This document shows positions 46,036-57,731 of a stretch of 64,000 nucleotides of DNA, in pieces (within the stretch, counting starts at the first letter, position 1; each line of letters begins with the position of its first letter). The translations under genes and the position numbers were made by a program. The DNA is from Artemia franciscana (Eukaryota; Arthropoda; Branchiopoda; Anostraca; Artemiidae). The notes under the pieces are model-generated. The model was not told where the DNA came from and did no database searches. It worked only from the letters and a program-made list of their open reading frames with translations. Location of the stretch: assembly GCF_032884065.1 (NCBI RefSeq), contig NC_088872.1, forward strand, positions 35,560,917 through 35,624,916, in the 5' to 3' direction.

Positions 46036-47577
46036 CAAACAGTTCGTGGTAACGAACTCTAGTAAGGGGCGACCCGGCTCAATAGTAACCAAAACTCTAA
46101 AAAATGGAATTTTGATACCAATAGCTACATCAAAAGAATCACATTTTAATGCTGGTTTTAAATATATAAATTTCATCAAGTTTAGTCTTACCCATCAAAA
46201 GTTACGAGCCTAAGAAAATTTGCGTTATTTTGGAAAATAGGGGGAAACACCCCCTAAAAGTCATGGAATCTTAACGAAAATCACACCATCAGATTCAGCG
46301 TATCAGAGAACCCTACTGTAGAAGTTTCGAGCTCCTATCTACAAAAATGTGGAATTTTGCATTTTTTGCCAGAAGGCAGATCACGGATGCGTGTTTATTT
46401 ATTTTTTTTTTTTTCCAGGGGTGATCGTATCGACCCAGTTGTCCTAGAATGTTGCAATAGGGCTCATTCTAACGGAAATGAAAAGTTCTAGTGCCTTTTT
46501 TAAGTGACCAAAGAAATTGGAGGGCACCTAGGCCCCCTCCCACGCTAATTATTTTCCCAAAGTCAACGGATCAAAATTCTGAGATAGCCATTTTATTCAG
46601 TTTAGTCGAGAAACCTTATAACTATGTCTTTGGGGACGACTTACTCCCCCACAGTCCCCGTGGGAGGGGCAACAAGTTACAAACTTTGACCTGTGCTTAC
46701 ATATAGTAATGGCTATTGGGAAGTATACAGGCGTTTTCAGGAGGATTTTTTTGGTTGGGGGCAGGGGTTGAGAAGAAAGGGATATGCTGGGGGAACTTTC
46801 CATCGAGAATTTGTCATGGGAGAAGAAAATTTCCATGAAGGGAGAGCAGGATTTACTAGCATTATTTAAAAAAAACGATTAAAAAATAAATGTGAAAAAG
46901 CTTTTTCAGCTGGAAGTAAGGAACAGCAATAAAACGTAAAACAAACAGAAATTATTACCCATATGAGGGGCTCATCTCCTTCTAATACCTCGCTCTTTAC
47001 GCTAAAGTATTTTTAGTAATTTCAACTATTTATTCTACGGCTTTTGTGATTCAGGGGTCATTCTTAATGAATTGGGATAAAATTTAAGCTTTAGTCTAAA
47101 GAGCGAGGCACTGACGATGGGGAGAATCCCCTCATATCTGTAATAAAAACATGAGAATATAAAAGTTCTTTACGTAAGCTAATTTATAAGTTACGTAAAT
47201 CTTTTACCAATAAAAATATTCGTAAAAAATTAAAAGTTCTAGTTGCTTTTTTAATTAACCAAAAAATCGGAGGGCAACTAAACTTCGTCCCCCGCTCCTT
47301 TTTTCTCAAAATCATTCCATCAAAATTACGAGAAAGCTATTTAGCAAAAAAAAAAATATGCAAATTTCGTTACGTAAATTTTTTACTGTTTTACTGTTTG
47401 TAAATTTTTTACTGTTTTAAAAAGAAGCATTGAGAGAAAGAGTCAAACTTTAGCGTAAAGAACGGGGCGTTGATGAGGTAGCAGCCTCTTTCATATACGA
47501 AGTAATTTCTGTGCGTTTTAAGTTTTAATGTCGTTCCTTACTTCCAGTTAAAAAAAACTTTTTTTTTTTTTATTTAA
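46036..47577 (+). mobile_element. Repeat X, full-length copy with defined insertion borders
   Basis: Copy A shows the empty site as GCTGTTTTTTTTAATAAAGG at 25131-25150. In copy B 1.54 kb lies within that T run. The left end is AACAGTTCGTGGTAACGAACT, a 7-bp-arm hairpin (46041-46047 with 46052-46058, loop GGTA). Inside, 46895-46975 and 47490-47575 are inverted copies (AGCTGGAAGTAAGGAAC ... GTTCCTTACTTCCAGTT). The TTTTTAA..GGAGGGCA block occurs twice (46490 and 47245). No coding sequence or target duplication. At least six other fragments of this family lie in the window. Confidence 0.85.
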
Positions 47578-47899
47578 TTTAATAAAGGTTCTACAGTAGT
47601 CAGCCAAAGTGTGCATGTCCTACCAGTAAACCATCAAAATATTCCCATGGCCTACCAGTTGGGCAAGTGCCCCATGTTGGGAATCATGGTTTTAAATCTT
47701 GTTGCTGCTTATCTTCAAACTGGAGGCTTCTTTGTTCTTCACTTTTGTTTTGAATCATTGTAATTGTTGCTAATTCAAGTAATCTGACAGTATATCTTTT
47801 TTTCTTCATTTTGTTTATCATTATTTTAGACATTTTTTCAGTGCTATTTACCTTAGCTGCTTGGATTGGTTTTGACATGTTTGATGGCCTAGGTTGTTT

Positions 47900-50250
47900 A
47901 TTTGTCCTCAGGCGTTATGAAACAACTTAAAATGTAGTTTGAAATACTTTCTGCGCCATGAGGCCTTTATCCCAAAGCATCCATAATACAGGCTTAGACC
48001 AAAACTGTTCCCAGGGATTTTTCTCTCAAAAACTTGTATTATGAAACCAACACATTGTGGAGCAATGTAAAACATTGATGAACTGTCAGCATTGCTGCAC
48101 ATTCTTATATTGTAAGCCTTCTTAAAGAAGCCTAAGCAAGGAGTACAAAGTAATTTAAAAACATTTCTCATTAGGAAGCATAAAAAAGCTGCTCCCTCAC
48201 GTAAAATTCTAGATCAGGGTTTTCTAACTATCCTGGAAAGTAGTTGAGTTTGGTGAATGCAACTTTAAGGAATGTTTTTAGAATCATCTAAGAAAACTCT
48301 TTTGATACATCTATATTCAAAGTTTGGCCCAACATGTAGCTCAAAGAGCATCATTCTAAAGCATAATTTATAATGTTTTAAAAAGTTAGAACATTATGTC
48401 ATGAAACGGAAAAAAATGCCCTTAAAAGTTGAAAATCCTACTCAAATAACCTAGATCATGTTTTCAAATTATTAAATCAATACAAGCATACTAAAACCAA
48501 AAAAAAAGAAAAACCTTTATTTTTTCAAAGGTTAATAGAGGGCTTTCTATGTAATATTATAAGCCTCAGATATGGAGAACAACCAAAGATAGTGTTGAAA
48601 AAACCTTTTCAGGTCATAATTTAAACTTACAATTCATTGAAAGTTTTATACTCCTCATGTGACTATTTACAAAAGTAGCAAAATAAACTGCATCTAGAAT
48701 GTTACCTGCTTCATTACCCTTGAAGCAGTTTGAGATTAGAATCAATAAGAAAGCCAAGGTACTGTAGTGATTCTACTTGTACAACAGGCTTTTCAGACAA
48801 TAGGACTTTACCACCTACATCAACAGAATCACCCACACTGCAGAATACCAGTAAAAACATCTACTTAACATTCATAGCAGAAAATTACAGAATGCGAAAA
48901 ACACATTATTGTTTAACTGTGTTTGTTTAACCATTTTTTCGACATAAAGATATGGAAGAATCGTTTCTATCTTATCACTTTTTGTTCAAATAGGATTATC
49001 TTTCACTTAGCTTCAGAAGATGAATGCATGATTGATGAGGTTTTGGAGAATATACAGAACCAGACAAAAACAATAAAAATATACAAAACAAATGTAGCCT
49101 ATTAGTCTTGTTCTTGGCCTCTCTGAAATCAAGACCACAACATCAAAAGAGCAGTACTATTTGAGTATCTATTCAATATAGTCTATAGTTTAGAGGAGTG
49201 TCTCAAAATCTGAGACAATGGGTGTTAAACACCTTCTGTTCAGCTGGTTTTATGTAGGCTAAAGTGAATAATAAGTAACATCATTTAATTCTTAAAGCCC
49301 CTTCAACTCTGAAGTGGGCAGCTCTGTTGTGCACAACCTCTACTAAACTTAACCTTATAATAACACAATGGTAGTGCCAGGCTATTCAATTCTTAATTCA
49401 GCCCTGTTTCTACCCCCCCCCCTTAAGGCATATAAACATAGAACATGCATAACACTTTGATGATTGTTTGTAACTTTGACATTGGCACAATTTTATATTG
49501 AGCCATTAGGTTATTTAAGGAGAAATAGGCCTAAGTAAGAAAAATATAAACCAAAAATGCCATCAAAGTTCATATAGACTTGGGTTATGTTTGGCTTTGC
49601 TAAGGGGAGGGGATGTGTCAGGAGTGTGTTTGCGAGGGCAACAATTGATATGCTTGGAAAAACCATTAAAGATATATTAAGTGGTAACCTTGGCCCTAAG
49701 TTTGTCTTTAAGAAAGCAAACTAGTATTGATAAAAAAGATTACATTTTGAATAAAATTCCTCACACTTACCAATTATATTGGATTTAACTTTTATTTTAT
49801 GAAAAAAACAAAGGTAATAGGGTAGAAAAAATTAAAAATATTAAAAACAAACTAATCCTTGAGAAACTCCACCTTTGCATCCATGTTACTAGTGAAACAG
49901 TATCATTAGGCTAAACAAATGTGATTCTGCACCAGACTTTACCTAACAGCAGCAAACATGTGTGCAAGAATTATTTTTGGGAGAGAGGCTAATGGTAAAA
50001 AACAAATTTTGTTTAATATTTTGAAGAAAAAGGGCACAGATATCCAGGAAAACTCATAATTTCTGCAAGACTTTGATCCTGACCTTTTTTTGGCATTCCA
50101 GAAAAACAGAGATGGATCTTTGGACCACACCTATTTTACTACACCATGATGCAATGTCAGGGTAGTAACAAGGGTTCTGCCTTATTAGTGAAGTTTTTTC
50201 CAACCTATTTGTCAGAATAGATTGAAATGTGGTCTCTGTTTTGACAAGCA
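47900..50250 (-). mobile_element. Decayed LINE reverse transcriptase, copy B
   Basis: Counterpart of 25480-27960. Minus-strand frames at 50054-50251 give YYPDIASWCSKIGVVQRSIS, a mutated GVPQGS region, and 47908-48171 gives NADSSSMFYIAPQCVGFII. The remnant is too decayed to assign to a clade. Confidence 0.35.
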
Positions 50251-50542
50251 ATTGAAAAGAAAAAAATTATGTTTAATAATTGTGATTTATGGAATAAATA
50301 TCAAGCTATAAAAGTAAGGCTATTTTCAAAAAGAGGTTTTAGGTACACTAATAATTTCAAGTATTTGACCTTAAATAATTTTAATAATAATCAAATTGAT
50401 GCATAACTTAAGCTTTTAGATAAGCTATTCATTAAAATATTCAATTTTTCTCAATTTCTGTTTGGTAACAAGAAGCAAGGGTCATTGTTTAACATAATTT
50501 TCCTCAATTGGATACTGGTTTTTAACCCTAGCATAGTCCAAT

Positions 50543-51176
50543 GGGGCATAGAAGGGGACCAATCACTGTCCAATCTTTTTGGTCACTTAGAAAAGACACT
50601 AGAAAATTTAATTTCCACTAGAATGAGTCCTCTCCCATTATTCTAGAAATATTGGTTCAATACAATCCTCCCTGGTATGAACTGTAAAAAAAACTACAAA
50701 TAAACACACATCTGGATCTTTCTTCTGGAAAAAATACAAAATTCCATATTTTAGCAGATAGGGCTTGAAACCTTTAAAGTAAGGTTCCCTGACTCACTAA
50801 ATCTGAAGCTGTGATTTTCATTATGATTCTTTGTCTTTTAGAAAGTGTTTTCCTCATTTTTCAAAAATCAGCCAAATGTTCTCAGGCTCATAGCATTTGA
50901 ACACTAAATTTAGTGAATCTTGGGTATTTGGAATGAGCATGCTGATTCTTTTGATACATCTATAGTATTGTATCAGATTAACAACACTTCTTGACTACTA
51001 AGGTCCCTGCGTTGGCCCTGCAGTGCATTTCTGCAGCATGATTTGATCTCTGGGTCCTGTATTACAAAGCTAAGGTCAAACCCACTGCGCCACCACAGGA
51101 CAAAAAATTGCAGTCAGTGGAATAATACATCTATTGGTATCAAAATTCCATTTTTTAAAGAGTTATGGTTACTATT
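50543..51176 (-). mobile_element. Repeat X split by the Gypsy element (copy B, distal part)
   Basis: Same X segment as 31226-31685, running into the Gypsy LTR at TTACTATT. It continues after the other LTR at 55337-55375 with GCTCCTTACTTACGG and the degenerate hairpin end. It is itself interrupted by the SINE at 50964-51124. Confidence 0.75.
50964..51124 (-). mobile_element. tRNA-derived SINE with 10-bp target duplication
   Basis: ATACATCTAT flanks the insert at 50954-50963 and 51125-51134, while copy A has a single ATACATCTAT at 31631-31643. On the minus strand the 161-bp insert begins with a head containing TGGCGCAGTGGG, a Pol III A box, and GATCAAATC about 45 nt later, a degenerate B box. 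A GC-richer body (CTGCAGAAATGCACTGCAGG) and an ATACAATACT tail follow. Presence in B and absence in A date it after the duplication. Confidence 0.85.
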
Positions 51177-51293
51177 TGCAATCTTTTGAGATACCTCATT
51201 AAATCCAGGCCACTATAAATAAAGCATATAAGCAAAAGCAAGACAAGCAAACAAACAAAGGTACATCACATATTACTACATCCTCTTTCTCCC
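51177..51293 (-). repeat. 3' LTR and polypurine tract, Gypsy copy B
   Basis: LTR 51177-51280, ending TATTACTACA, then TCCTCTTTCTCCC, whose complement is the purine tract. Confidence 0.8.
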
Positions 51294-51880
51294 AAACTTT
51301 TGTTTCATTTTTTTGAACACTTTTAAAGCAGGAGTGATTTGCTTGCACTCTTTTCACTACTATACATGAAAGAGGAAACATAAAGAAAGAAAAAATATTA
51401 ATAGAAGATCAAATCAACTTTAATTTAGAGAATAAAACTTCTGGGACAAATGGTATATACACTTCTTTCTGGCCCTTGGCATAGCACTATCATAGGTTCA
51501 GGCAAGAGGAGGCTTCATTATCCTTCCTGCTTGCATTATAGTTGGGCAGAGGCTAGGTGGCATCTATAGTGTGGTGGATTTTCTGTGATCATAAGGAATA
51601 GGGATGTTTTCAGGTTCTCCATTCTTAAGGGGTTCAGTGTGAGTTATGAGGTGGTCTGACATGAACCCTATTTCTTTTTACAAACATGTCCATTTAAGGT
51701 AATACCCAGTATGATGTGAGGGCAGCTGCCAATCTAACCTCTTGGGTGATCTCCCAGATGCTATCCACATGTTTTTTATGCCATACTGCATCATGCAAAT
51801 GGAGTGGTCTCAGTAGCTTTTTGTGCTGTTTGTGATATCTTTTCTGCCATATCTGTGCTGCTTTGTGGTGCTAGATTAAC

Positions 51881-52282
51881 TTAAAGGTAGATACAATCTT
51901 CTTGACCAGTTGCTGGGGCACATGGAATGATGGATCCCAGTTGGTGGCTCATCAGTGACTGTGAAGGAGTTGTGAATCCATCTACTGGAGTATTTCTGTA
52001 TTCAAGAAGTCCTAGATAAGCATTGTCTCCCATTTCCCCAGCCTTTTTCATAATTTGCTTGCATGTCTGGATTTTTTTTTCTCCACAAAGACATTTGATT
52101 ACTGGAAGTGAGGGCTTGAGGTCTGATTTTGGGTTCCCCAGCCCTCTGAATTTTTGGAATTCGGTCAAACTGCACTGACTAGTGTTGTCTGACGTGAAGG
52201 AAAATGGAATGCTGTGTCTGGCAAAATGTGCTTTCTGTTTTGAGATGAACTTACTTGTAGTCATATCTTTCAGCTTGTCCAC
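51881..52282 (-). pseudogene. Gypsy integrase remnant, copy B
   Basis: 133 codons open on the minus strand. FISKQKAHFARHSIPFSFTS then DNTSQCSLTEFQKF is the central integrase core around the second catalytic Asp. GDNAYLGLLEYRNTP and SQSLMSHQLGSIIP match the following conserved segment. The catalytic Glu region (SNGxxE-type) reads as a divergent PVIKCLCGEKK, so the enzyme would not be active. Confidence 0.75.
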
Positions 52283-52814
52283 TTAAAATACCACGCTGTG
52301 GTAGTCAACAAGGATCAAGTAGTTTGAAGCTTTCCAGGTGAATATTTCTGTAACATTCATCCTTTGACATTGTCCTTTCAGTGTCTGCATTGAGACCTGG
52401 TCAGTAGATGATCATTCCTGCTTGTTATTCCATTTTTCCAATGCCGAAGTGGGAAGTGGCAAATGGCTTAGTATTTCTGATCTCAGCTTTTCAGGTATGA
52501 CAATTCTTTCTCCATTGAGGATGAGACTGCAGTCAACTGTAAGTTTGTGTTGTATTGTTCAGTAGGCCAAGAGATCATTCCTGGAGAGCTTCTGGATTTT
52601 TGGCCATCTAATCTTGATGATATTTGCTATTTGCTGAGCAAGTTTCTTTGTCAATTTGTGCTAGCTTTTCATCACTGACTAGCAGGAATCTCAAAAGCTG
52701 ATGGACATAGATTCAAGCTCTTAATGTAATCCCTGTTCAGTTTCTGGTAAATGTAGCCTAGACAGAGCATTGGAAACTGGAATATTAGTGCTAGGTTAGT
52801 AGGTGAGTGTCAGG

Positions 52815-53684
52815 TCATAGAGCTGGACCTTTAGCAGCATCCATTGATTTCTTCCTTGTGCTTTCTATAGGAGCTTGTAGACTATGTTCGCCAGAGGCTA
52901 TTGGCTGGTTGGGGCATTCACCTTTCTGCCATAAGGATAGTGGTCCACCCAGACATAGTTGCATGTAACTTCTTCTCTGGTTGAGAGTACTTCTGCCCAG
53001 TCTTGTTTGGGGATATAGAGGCATAAGCAGTGAAATTGCCATTGGCTGTGGGATGAGGCATGATGAGTCAAAGAAGATTGATTTTTCTCCCCAGATGAAC
53101 TCTTTCTGTTTTTGGTGCCTTGAAGTTCTTGGATCCTTGAGTAGAGGTTTGGTATGTTCTTCGATAAAAAGTTTAGCATGCCAATAAGAGTAGCTAGCTC
53201 ATTGTTTTTGGTTGGGACGGGCATTTTGTTGATGGCTCTGAACTTGTCAGGTTGCAATCAACTAGTGCTGATGATATGTCCAAAGTATGGTACACTGGGG
53301 ACATTGAATTTGAATTTTTCCTTGTTAAATCTGACACAGTGTAGTCTTGCTCTTTCTAGGATAGCAAGGATGTGCTTGTTGTGCTCTTCAATTCTTGCTT
53401 CATAGATTCATTGGTCATCAACAATCACCACAAAACCTTCAAGACCTGCAAGTGTCTCTTCAGTTTTCCTTTGGAATTCATCTTGGGCTGCTATTATCCC
53501 GAATGGTATTTTTTTTTAGGAGATATCTGTCATGGATAGTGTTGAAGGTTGTCATAAAACTAGCTTCTGTGTCTGGAATGAGTGACCAATAGCCTAATCT
53601 TGCATCCATCTTCCTAAAACACTTGGCTCCATGTAATTTTGTAGTTCTGTCTTCCACTGTAGTTATGTGATAGAATGTGTGCAT
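52815..53684 (-). pseudogene. Gypsy reverse transcriptase / RNase H remnant, copy B
   Basis: 53684-53478 reads KCFRKMDARLGYWSLIPD and ASFMTTFNTIHDRY, the RT catalytic Asp in KMDARLGYW. 53257-52898 has PDKFRAINKMPVPTKNNELA and GMLNFLSKNIPNLYSRIQEL, the thumb-to-RNase H connection. The YVDD region between them is out of frame. Confidence 0.75.
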
Positions 53685-54057
53685 GATTGCTTTGTTCAGG
53701 TCAATGGGGTCAGGGTCAGTACAGATTCCCAGACTATGGTTCCATCCTTCTTTTCAACAGCTACCATTGAATTTGCCCATTCTATGGGTGTGATAACCTT
53801 TTTGGTGATGCCTTTTTGTTCCATTCAATTGAGCTCTTGTTTTAGCTTATCTCTAAGGGAAGCTGGAACCTTCCTAAATGGATGAGCTTTAGGGATGGCA
53901 CCTTCTATCAGGTAGAAGCAGCATTCACCTTCAATTTTTCTGATGCCTTCAAAAACATCTTTGAATTGTTCAGTAGTGTTGTTGATATTTGTCTCTGAGT
54001 TTGTTCACACTCAGGACCATTTTGACTAGATTCAGATCAATACTTGATCTGAACAGA

Positions 54058-54530
54058 TCAAGTAGAATAGGAATACAATCTGTTTTGACTAAATAGAGCT
54101 GTAGCTTTGATGGTACTTGGGACTGATACCTGCCCATGACCCAACATTCTCCTCCAACTCGGATTCTGGATGCACAGTAGCTTGTTAATTTTTGCGCTGT
54201 TTCTTGGATCTCTAGGCCATATGGTGTCAAAGTACTTAGCAAGAAGTATATTAACCTGAGCCCCAGTATCCAGCTTCAACTAAATTGAAGTTTGATTGTA
54301 GATTCAGTGTCATATGTGCCTCATCTCTGCTGTTTGACTGGTCCACCATATGTAAAAACACTTCATCTTCCTGCTCAGAATCACCTCCACTTTTTGTAGC
54401 ACCTGTCACAATGTCAACACCTTTTGCACTTTTGTACATTGTATCAAAGTGGTTGAGTTCGTTGAACTTCAGGCAGCTCTTTCTGTTAGCTGGACACATG
54501 TGGGCTGGAGAGAATGCTCCTCCACAGAAG
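54058..54530 (-). pseudogene. Gypsy nucleocapsid-protease remnant, copy B
   Basis: On the minus strand, CPANRKSCLKFNELNHFD (about 54490-54430) is a Cys/His-knuckle segment of the CxxxxKxCxxCxxxNHF type with one Cys replaced. KLDTGAQVNILLAKYFD (from 54279) is the protease active site. A frameshift separates them. Confidence 0.7.
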
Positions 54531-54884
54531 TAACACTCCCTTCTTTTTTTTCAGTTTTGTGTGTCATCTTGCTTAGGTGGCTGGCAGCATTTACTCTTCT
54601 GGATAGCATCAATTTATTTTTTCAAAAGCAATTTCTTTCATTCAAATGCTTGCTACTGAGTCTGGGTTATTTTGTAGAGATGACACTTCTGCTTGACAAT
54701 TAGTAGGGTAAGAGAGTCTCCTTCCATGAGAAAATACTTTCTGATTTTCGTGTCCCTAGTGCCAATCACTATATGATCTCGTTGGGTTCAGCATATGCTC
54801 ATTGTTTTACCAGTCTTCAGAATTTTCTGTTATGATATTTTCTACACTCCTGTTTTCTAACTGTTCTCTTTTATGGAACCCAAA

Positions 54885-55100
54885 TCAAATGGGGCAGTAC
54901 ATTCTCTGAATTTCTCTAAGGTATGGTTCAGTTTTGTTCTTTTCTTGATCCATGAATGTAAATGATTCAAAGAATTCACTTGCCTTGTCTCCTGTCCAGA
55001 TTACAAGGTATGCACACATTGATTTTTCTGTCTCTCCTGATAGTGGTCCATCAAACATTAGATTGATGTTTTTCTCAAATCTCTTCAATTTGTGTGTCAT
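54885..55100 (-). pseudogene. Gypsy gag remnant, copy B
   Basis: HKLKRFEENINLMFDGPLSG and FESFTFMDQEKNKTEPYLRE on the minus strand; counterpart of 40246-40580. Confidence 0.6.
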
Positions 55101-55210
55101 GCATGGGATGTTCTAGTTGATGGTTGGTTGGTTGTTCAACATCTGTGTTGAAAGCTATCTTGTTAACTGTGGTTACTTACAGGCTGATTAATTTTGTGAG
55201 GCTGATTGGT

Positions 55211-55336
55211 GGTCCCACTTCTGAAATTGTGTAATGCTTTTGAGATAATACTTTATTAAACCAATAGACCTATAAATGAAGAGCAAAAGCAAGACAAGCA
55301 GGTAAAAAATGTATCATCACATAATACTACACTGTT
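55211..55336 (-). repeat. Primer-binding site, 5' LTR and target repeat, Gypsy copy B
   Basis: GGTCCCACTTCTGAAA (55211-55226) is the PBS complement, the LTR is 55228-55331, and CTGTT 55332-55336 pairs with CTATT at 51172. Confidence 0.75.
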
Positions 55337-55734
55337 GAGGTGTATTGCTCCTTACTTACGGTTTCTTAAAGTAAACTGTTTGATAAGACTTTGTTTATCT
55401 TTAACTGCCCATAGAATATTATTTCAGGTAATACTTTAACACTTAAAAATTGTAACTATCTCTACTTTAATACACTCTTGTCCTGGTATGATTTGTTAAG
55501 CCCAAGAGACACTTGAAGTTTTTTTTTTACCGGTTGTTTGTTTTACAAAACATTTCTTAGAGATGTACAGGATAGTATTGTAAAAGATACATTGGGCAGT
55601 AAAAAAAACTGATAAAACAAAGATTTACAGCAGCTATGCAGCCGTCCATCATCACTACAATAAGCAGAGGGCGAAACAAATGATTGTTTATTTTGATGCT
55701 TGCACTGATATAGAAGCAGAACTAAATGGAAGGC

Positions 55735-56190
55735 TAGGGCAATGAAATTTGGCAGGTGTACCAGGGACCAGACCAGATTGAATTATAAATAGTCGCTTCC
55801 CTGATTCGACCATCTGTGGGGGGGGGCGAGCGAGCAAGATAGTTGAGAAGAATTTTTATTAGCGATAAAAGAAAATGATTATTGTTCTTAGGTGTCCATT
55901 TTCAATTTGGATCGAATCTGGGAACACTGGGGGGGGGGGGGGTGGAGGGGGAAGTGGAAATCTTAGAAAACGCTTAGAGTGGGGAGGTCAGGATGAAACT
56001 TGATTGGAAGAATAAGCACAAGTTCTTGATATGTGATTGACATAACTGGACCGGATCTGATCTCTTTGGGGGAGTTGGGGGGATTTCTAGTGCTTTGGTG
56101 ATATTGAAAATAAACACAGGTCCTAGATATGCTATTGACATAACCGGACCGGATCCGCTCTCTTTGGGGGAGATTGGGAGAAGGGGAGAT
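55735..56190 (+). repeat. Y-type array fragment, copy B
   Basis: GGGACCAGACCAGATTGAAT, oligo-G tracts near 55815 and 55930, and GATCCGCTCTCTTTGGGGGA units. Counterpart of parts of 41150-42260 with a 0.74-kb deletion. Confidence 0.65.
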
Positions 56191-56199
56191 ATCCAGTGC

Positions 56200-56540
56200 T
56201 TTCGCGAGTTCGGTGCTTCTGGACGAACAGTAAAATCGACAACTCTAGTACCGAGTCTTATTTTAGGTTTCGACCTCTTGGCTCTTTTTCTTACTTCTGA
56301 TGAATGAGTGGGTCTGCAGAGTGTCTATGATAAAAAAAAAACTTAAATTGGAAATCATGACTGATTTTTTCTCCAGGACGGAAGAGGGTAATTGTAAAAA
56401 AAAAACCTAGATAATTTGACTAGGATGTATCCAGAAATTCAAAGAAGTTGGAAGTGCTGGAGATTGGACCCAAACTAGTCCTTGCCTTCAAAGCGAATCA
56501 AAGCCTATTTATCATAAATAAATAAAATGAATGTCAATCC
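56200..56540 (+). pseudogene. Copy-B counterpart of the unidentified ORF at 42263
   Basis: Collinear with 42263-42590. The A run at 56390-56405 differs in length and a TAG follows, so the frame seen in copy A is broken. Confidence 0.3.
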
Positions 56541-56869
56541 AATATGCGTCCCCTGAAATAAGTAGTATTCTAACAAATTTTGAAATCATTCTCATTAAGA
56601 AAATTTTTGTCTTTTTGTTTTCAGAATAGCTTCTAGTTTAACCCCCCCCCCCAATGCCTGTAAAAGTAATTAATTCTTACAAATATAGAGGGATAGGAGC
56701 AAATTTGTCTTTTATTTTATTATTTTCAATGAGAATACAATAAGCTTTATGACATGTTTATGATCTATTATGATATATCAAATTTATTATGATAACACTT
56801 CACAACGAATTTAATAATGGATGCAATTAACAATGGTATTGCTTTCTTTGGCCTGCAGTGTATCCTGTA

Positions 56870-57630
56870 AAAATCACAACAACAACATTGTATCTAAACC
56901 TGTTTCGTAACTCATCAATGATCGAGACACCCTGTCCCAATCATTAGCATTAAACACAGATTGCTTTTTCGGAAGCCGGTTAGAAGAAGGGCCACAAACA
57001 CTGATCAGAGCACTAAAAGATAAAGGAAAATGATCTGACGTAAAATTGGAATCACCAACAACAATTTCCGCGATAGTTACAGATGACGAATGACAAACAT
57101 GGTCTAAGTTAGATGTACTACCCGAAATATGGACGTAAGTAAAACTCATTCTTCAGTGAAACTACATAATCATCATTGAACAGACCAAAAATAATACTTG
57201 GGGAATCATAATCACCAGAAGAATTAAGTGGGTCGGTTAAATCATGATTGGAGTCACCAGTTACAATACAGCATAAACCATGCTCTTTTATTTTTTGCAA
57301 GCATTTAGATGAACGAACAGCACTAATGGCAAAAGTCTTTCAGATTGGTTGTCATGATAGTTTGTGGGCAGATAAACAGTTGGCACAACAAAATTCTGGA
57401 TTCTATTTCCCAAAAAATCACTTGCTGAATCAAAAATAGATGAAGGAAAACATGACTTCGCAAAGGTTGCTAGATCACCACAAGGCCGGCCACAAGACTG
57501 AGAGCAGGATGCAGTAATTAATAACGCTATGATTAGTTTATAGTTGCAAAAAGTACAGGCTCAAAGTAGTTGCAAAGTGCTCCTGAATACACACCATGTC
57601 ATATTTAGATAAAAAGTCCTTTAAAAACAA
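56870..57630 (-). mobile_element. LINE ORF2 endonuclease domain, truncated
   Basis: Minus strand: KIKEHGLCCIVTGDSNHDLT (57300-57240) carries the GDSN variant of the GDFN motif. After a frameshift, SFTYVHISGSTSNLDHVCHS and TSDHFPLSFSAL (57149-56990) supply the LDH and SDH active-site motifs. The N-terminal part near 57600-57400 matches 345-740. Reverse transcriptase is missing; copy B ends next to it at about 56790. Confidence 0.8.
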
Positions 57631-57731
57631 ACACCAATTAAGTAAAATTTCATTTAATTTCCATCAGACAATTGCTTAAGAGATGGAGGGTCCTTGGTTT
57701 ATTTCTTCATTGTACCTTGAGTGGGCAGGTT

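Larger units (their letters stand above)
51177..55331 (-). mobile_element. Mag-like Ty3/Gypsy retrotransposon, copy B (4.16 kb)
   Basis: LTRs at 51177-51280 and 55228-55331, 104 bp each, open TG and end CA on the plus strand. The target repeat is CTATT (51172-51176) against CTGTT (55332-55336). A polypurine tract at 51281-51293 and a leucine-tRNA-like PBS at 55211-55226 are in place. Minus-strand order is gag (55100-54885), a Cys-rich knuckle region (54530-54430), protease KLDTGAQ (54279-54058), reverse transcriptase (53684-53478), RNase H and linker (53257-52815) and integrase (52282-51881). Short LTRs, PBS type and single-polyprotein order fit the Mag lineage (inference). Every coding domain is interrupted. 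Confidence 0.88.
45270..56790. repeat. Segmental duplication, copy B (11.5 kb)
   Basis: Direct copy of 24240-42990 in the same orientation, about 2.3 kb downstream. It lacks the p23-like block and both Y insertions and carries its own X and SINE insertions. Boundaries are where similarity stops, near CTATAGGAATTTTTGAATCT on the left and TATCAAATTTATTATGA on the right. Confidence 0.9.

Noticed and set aside
46036..47577. Classic DNA transposon with target duplication
   Set aside because: Copy A's empty site shows no duplicated bases beyond the T run, and the inverted copies are internal, not at both ends.
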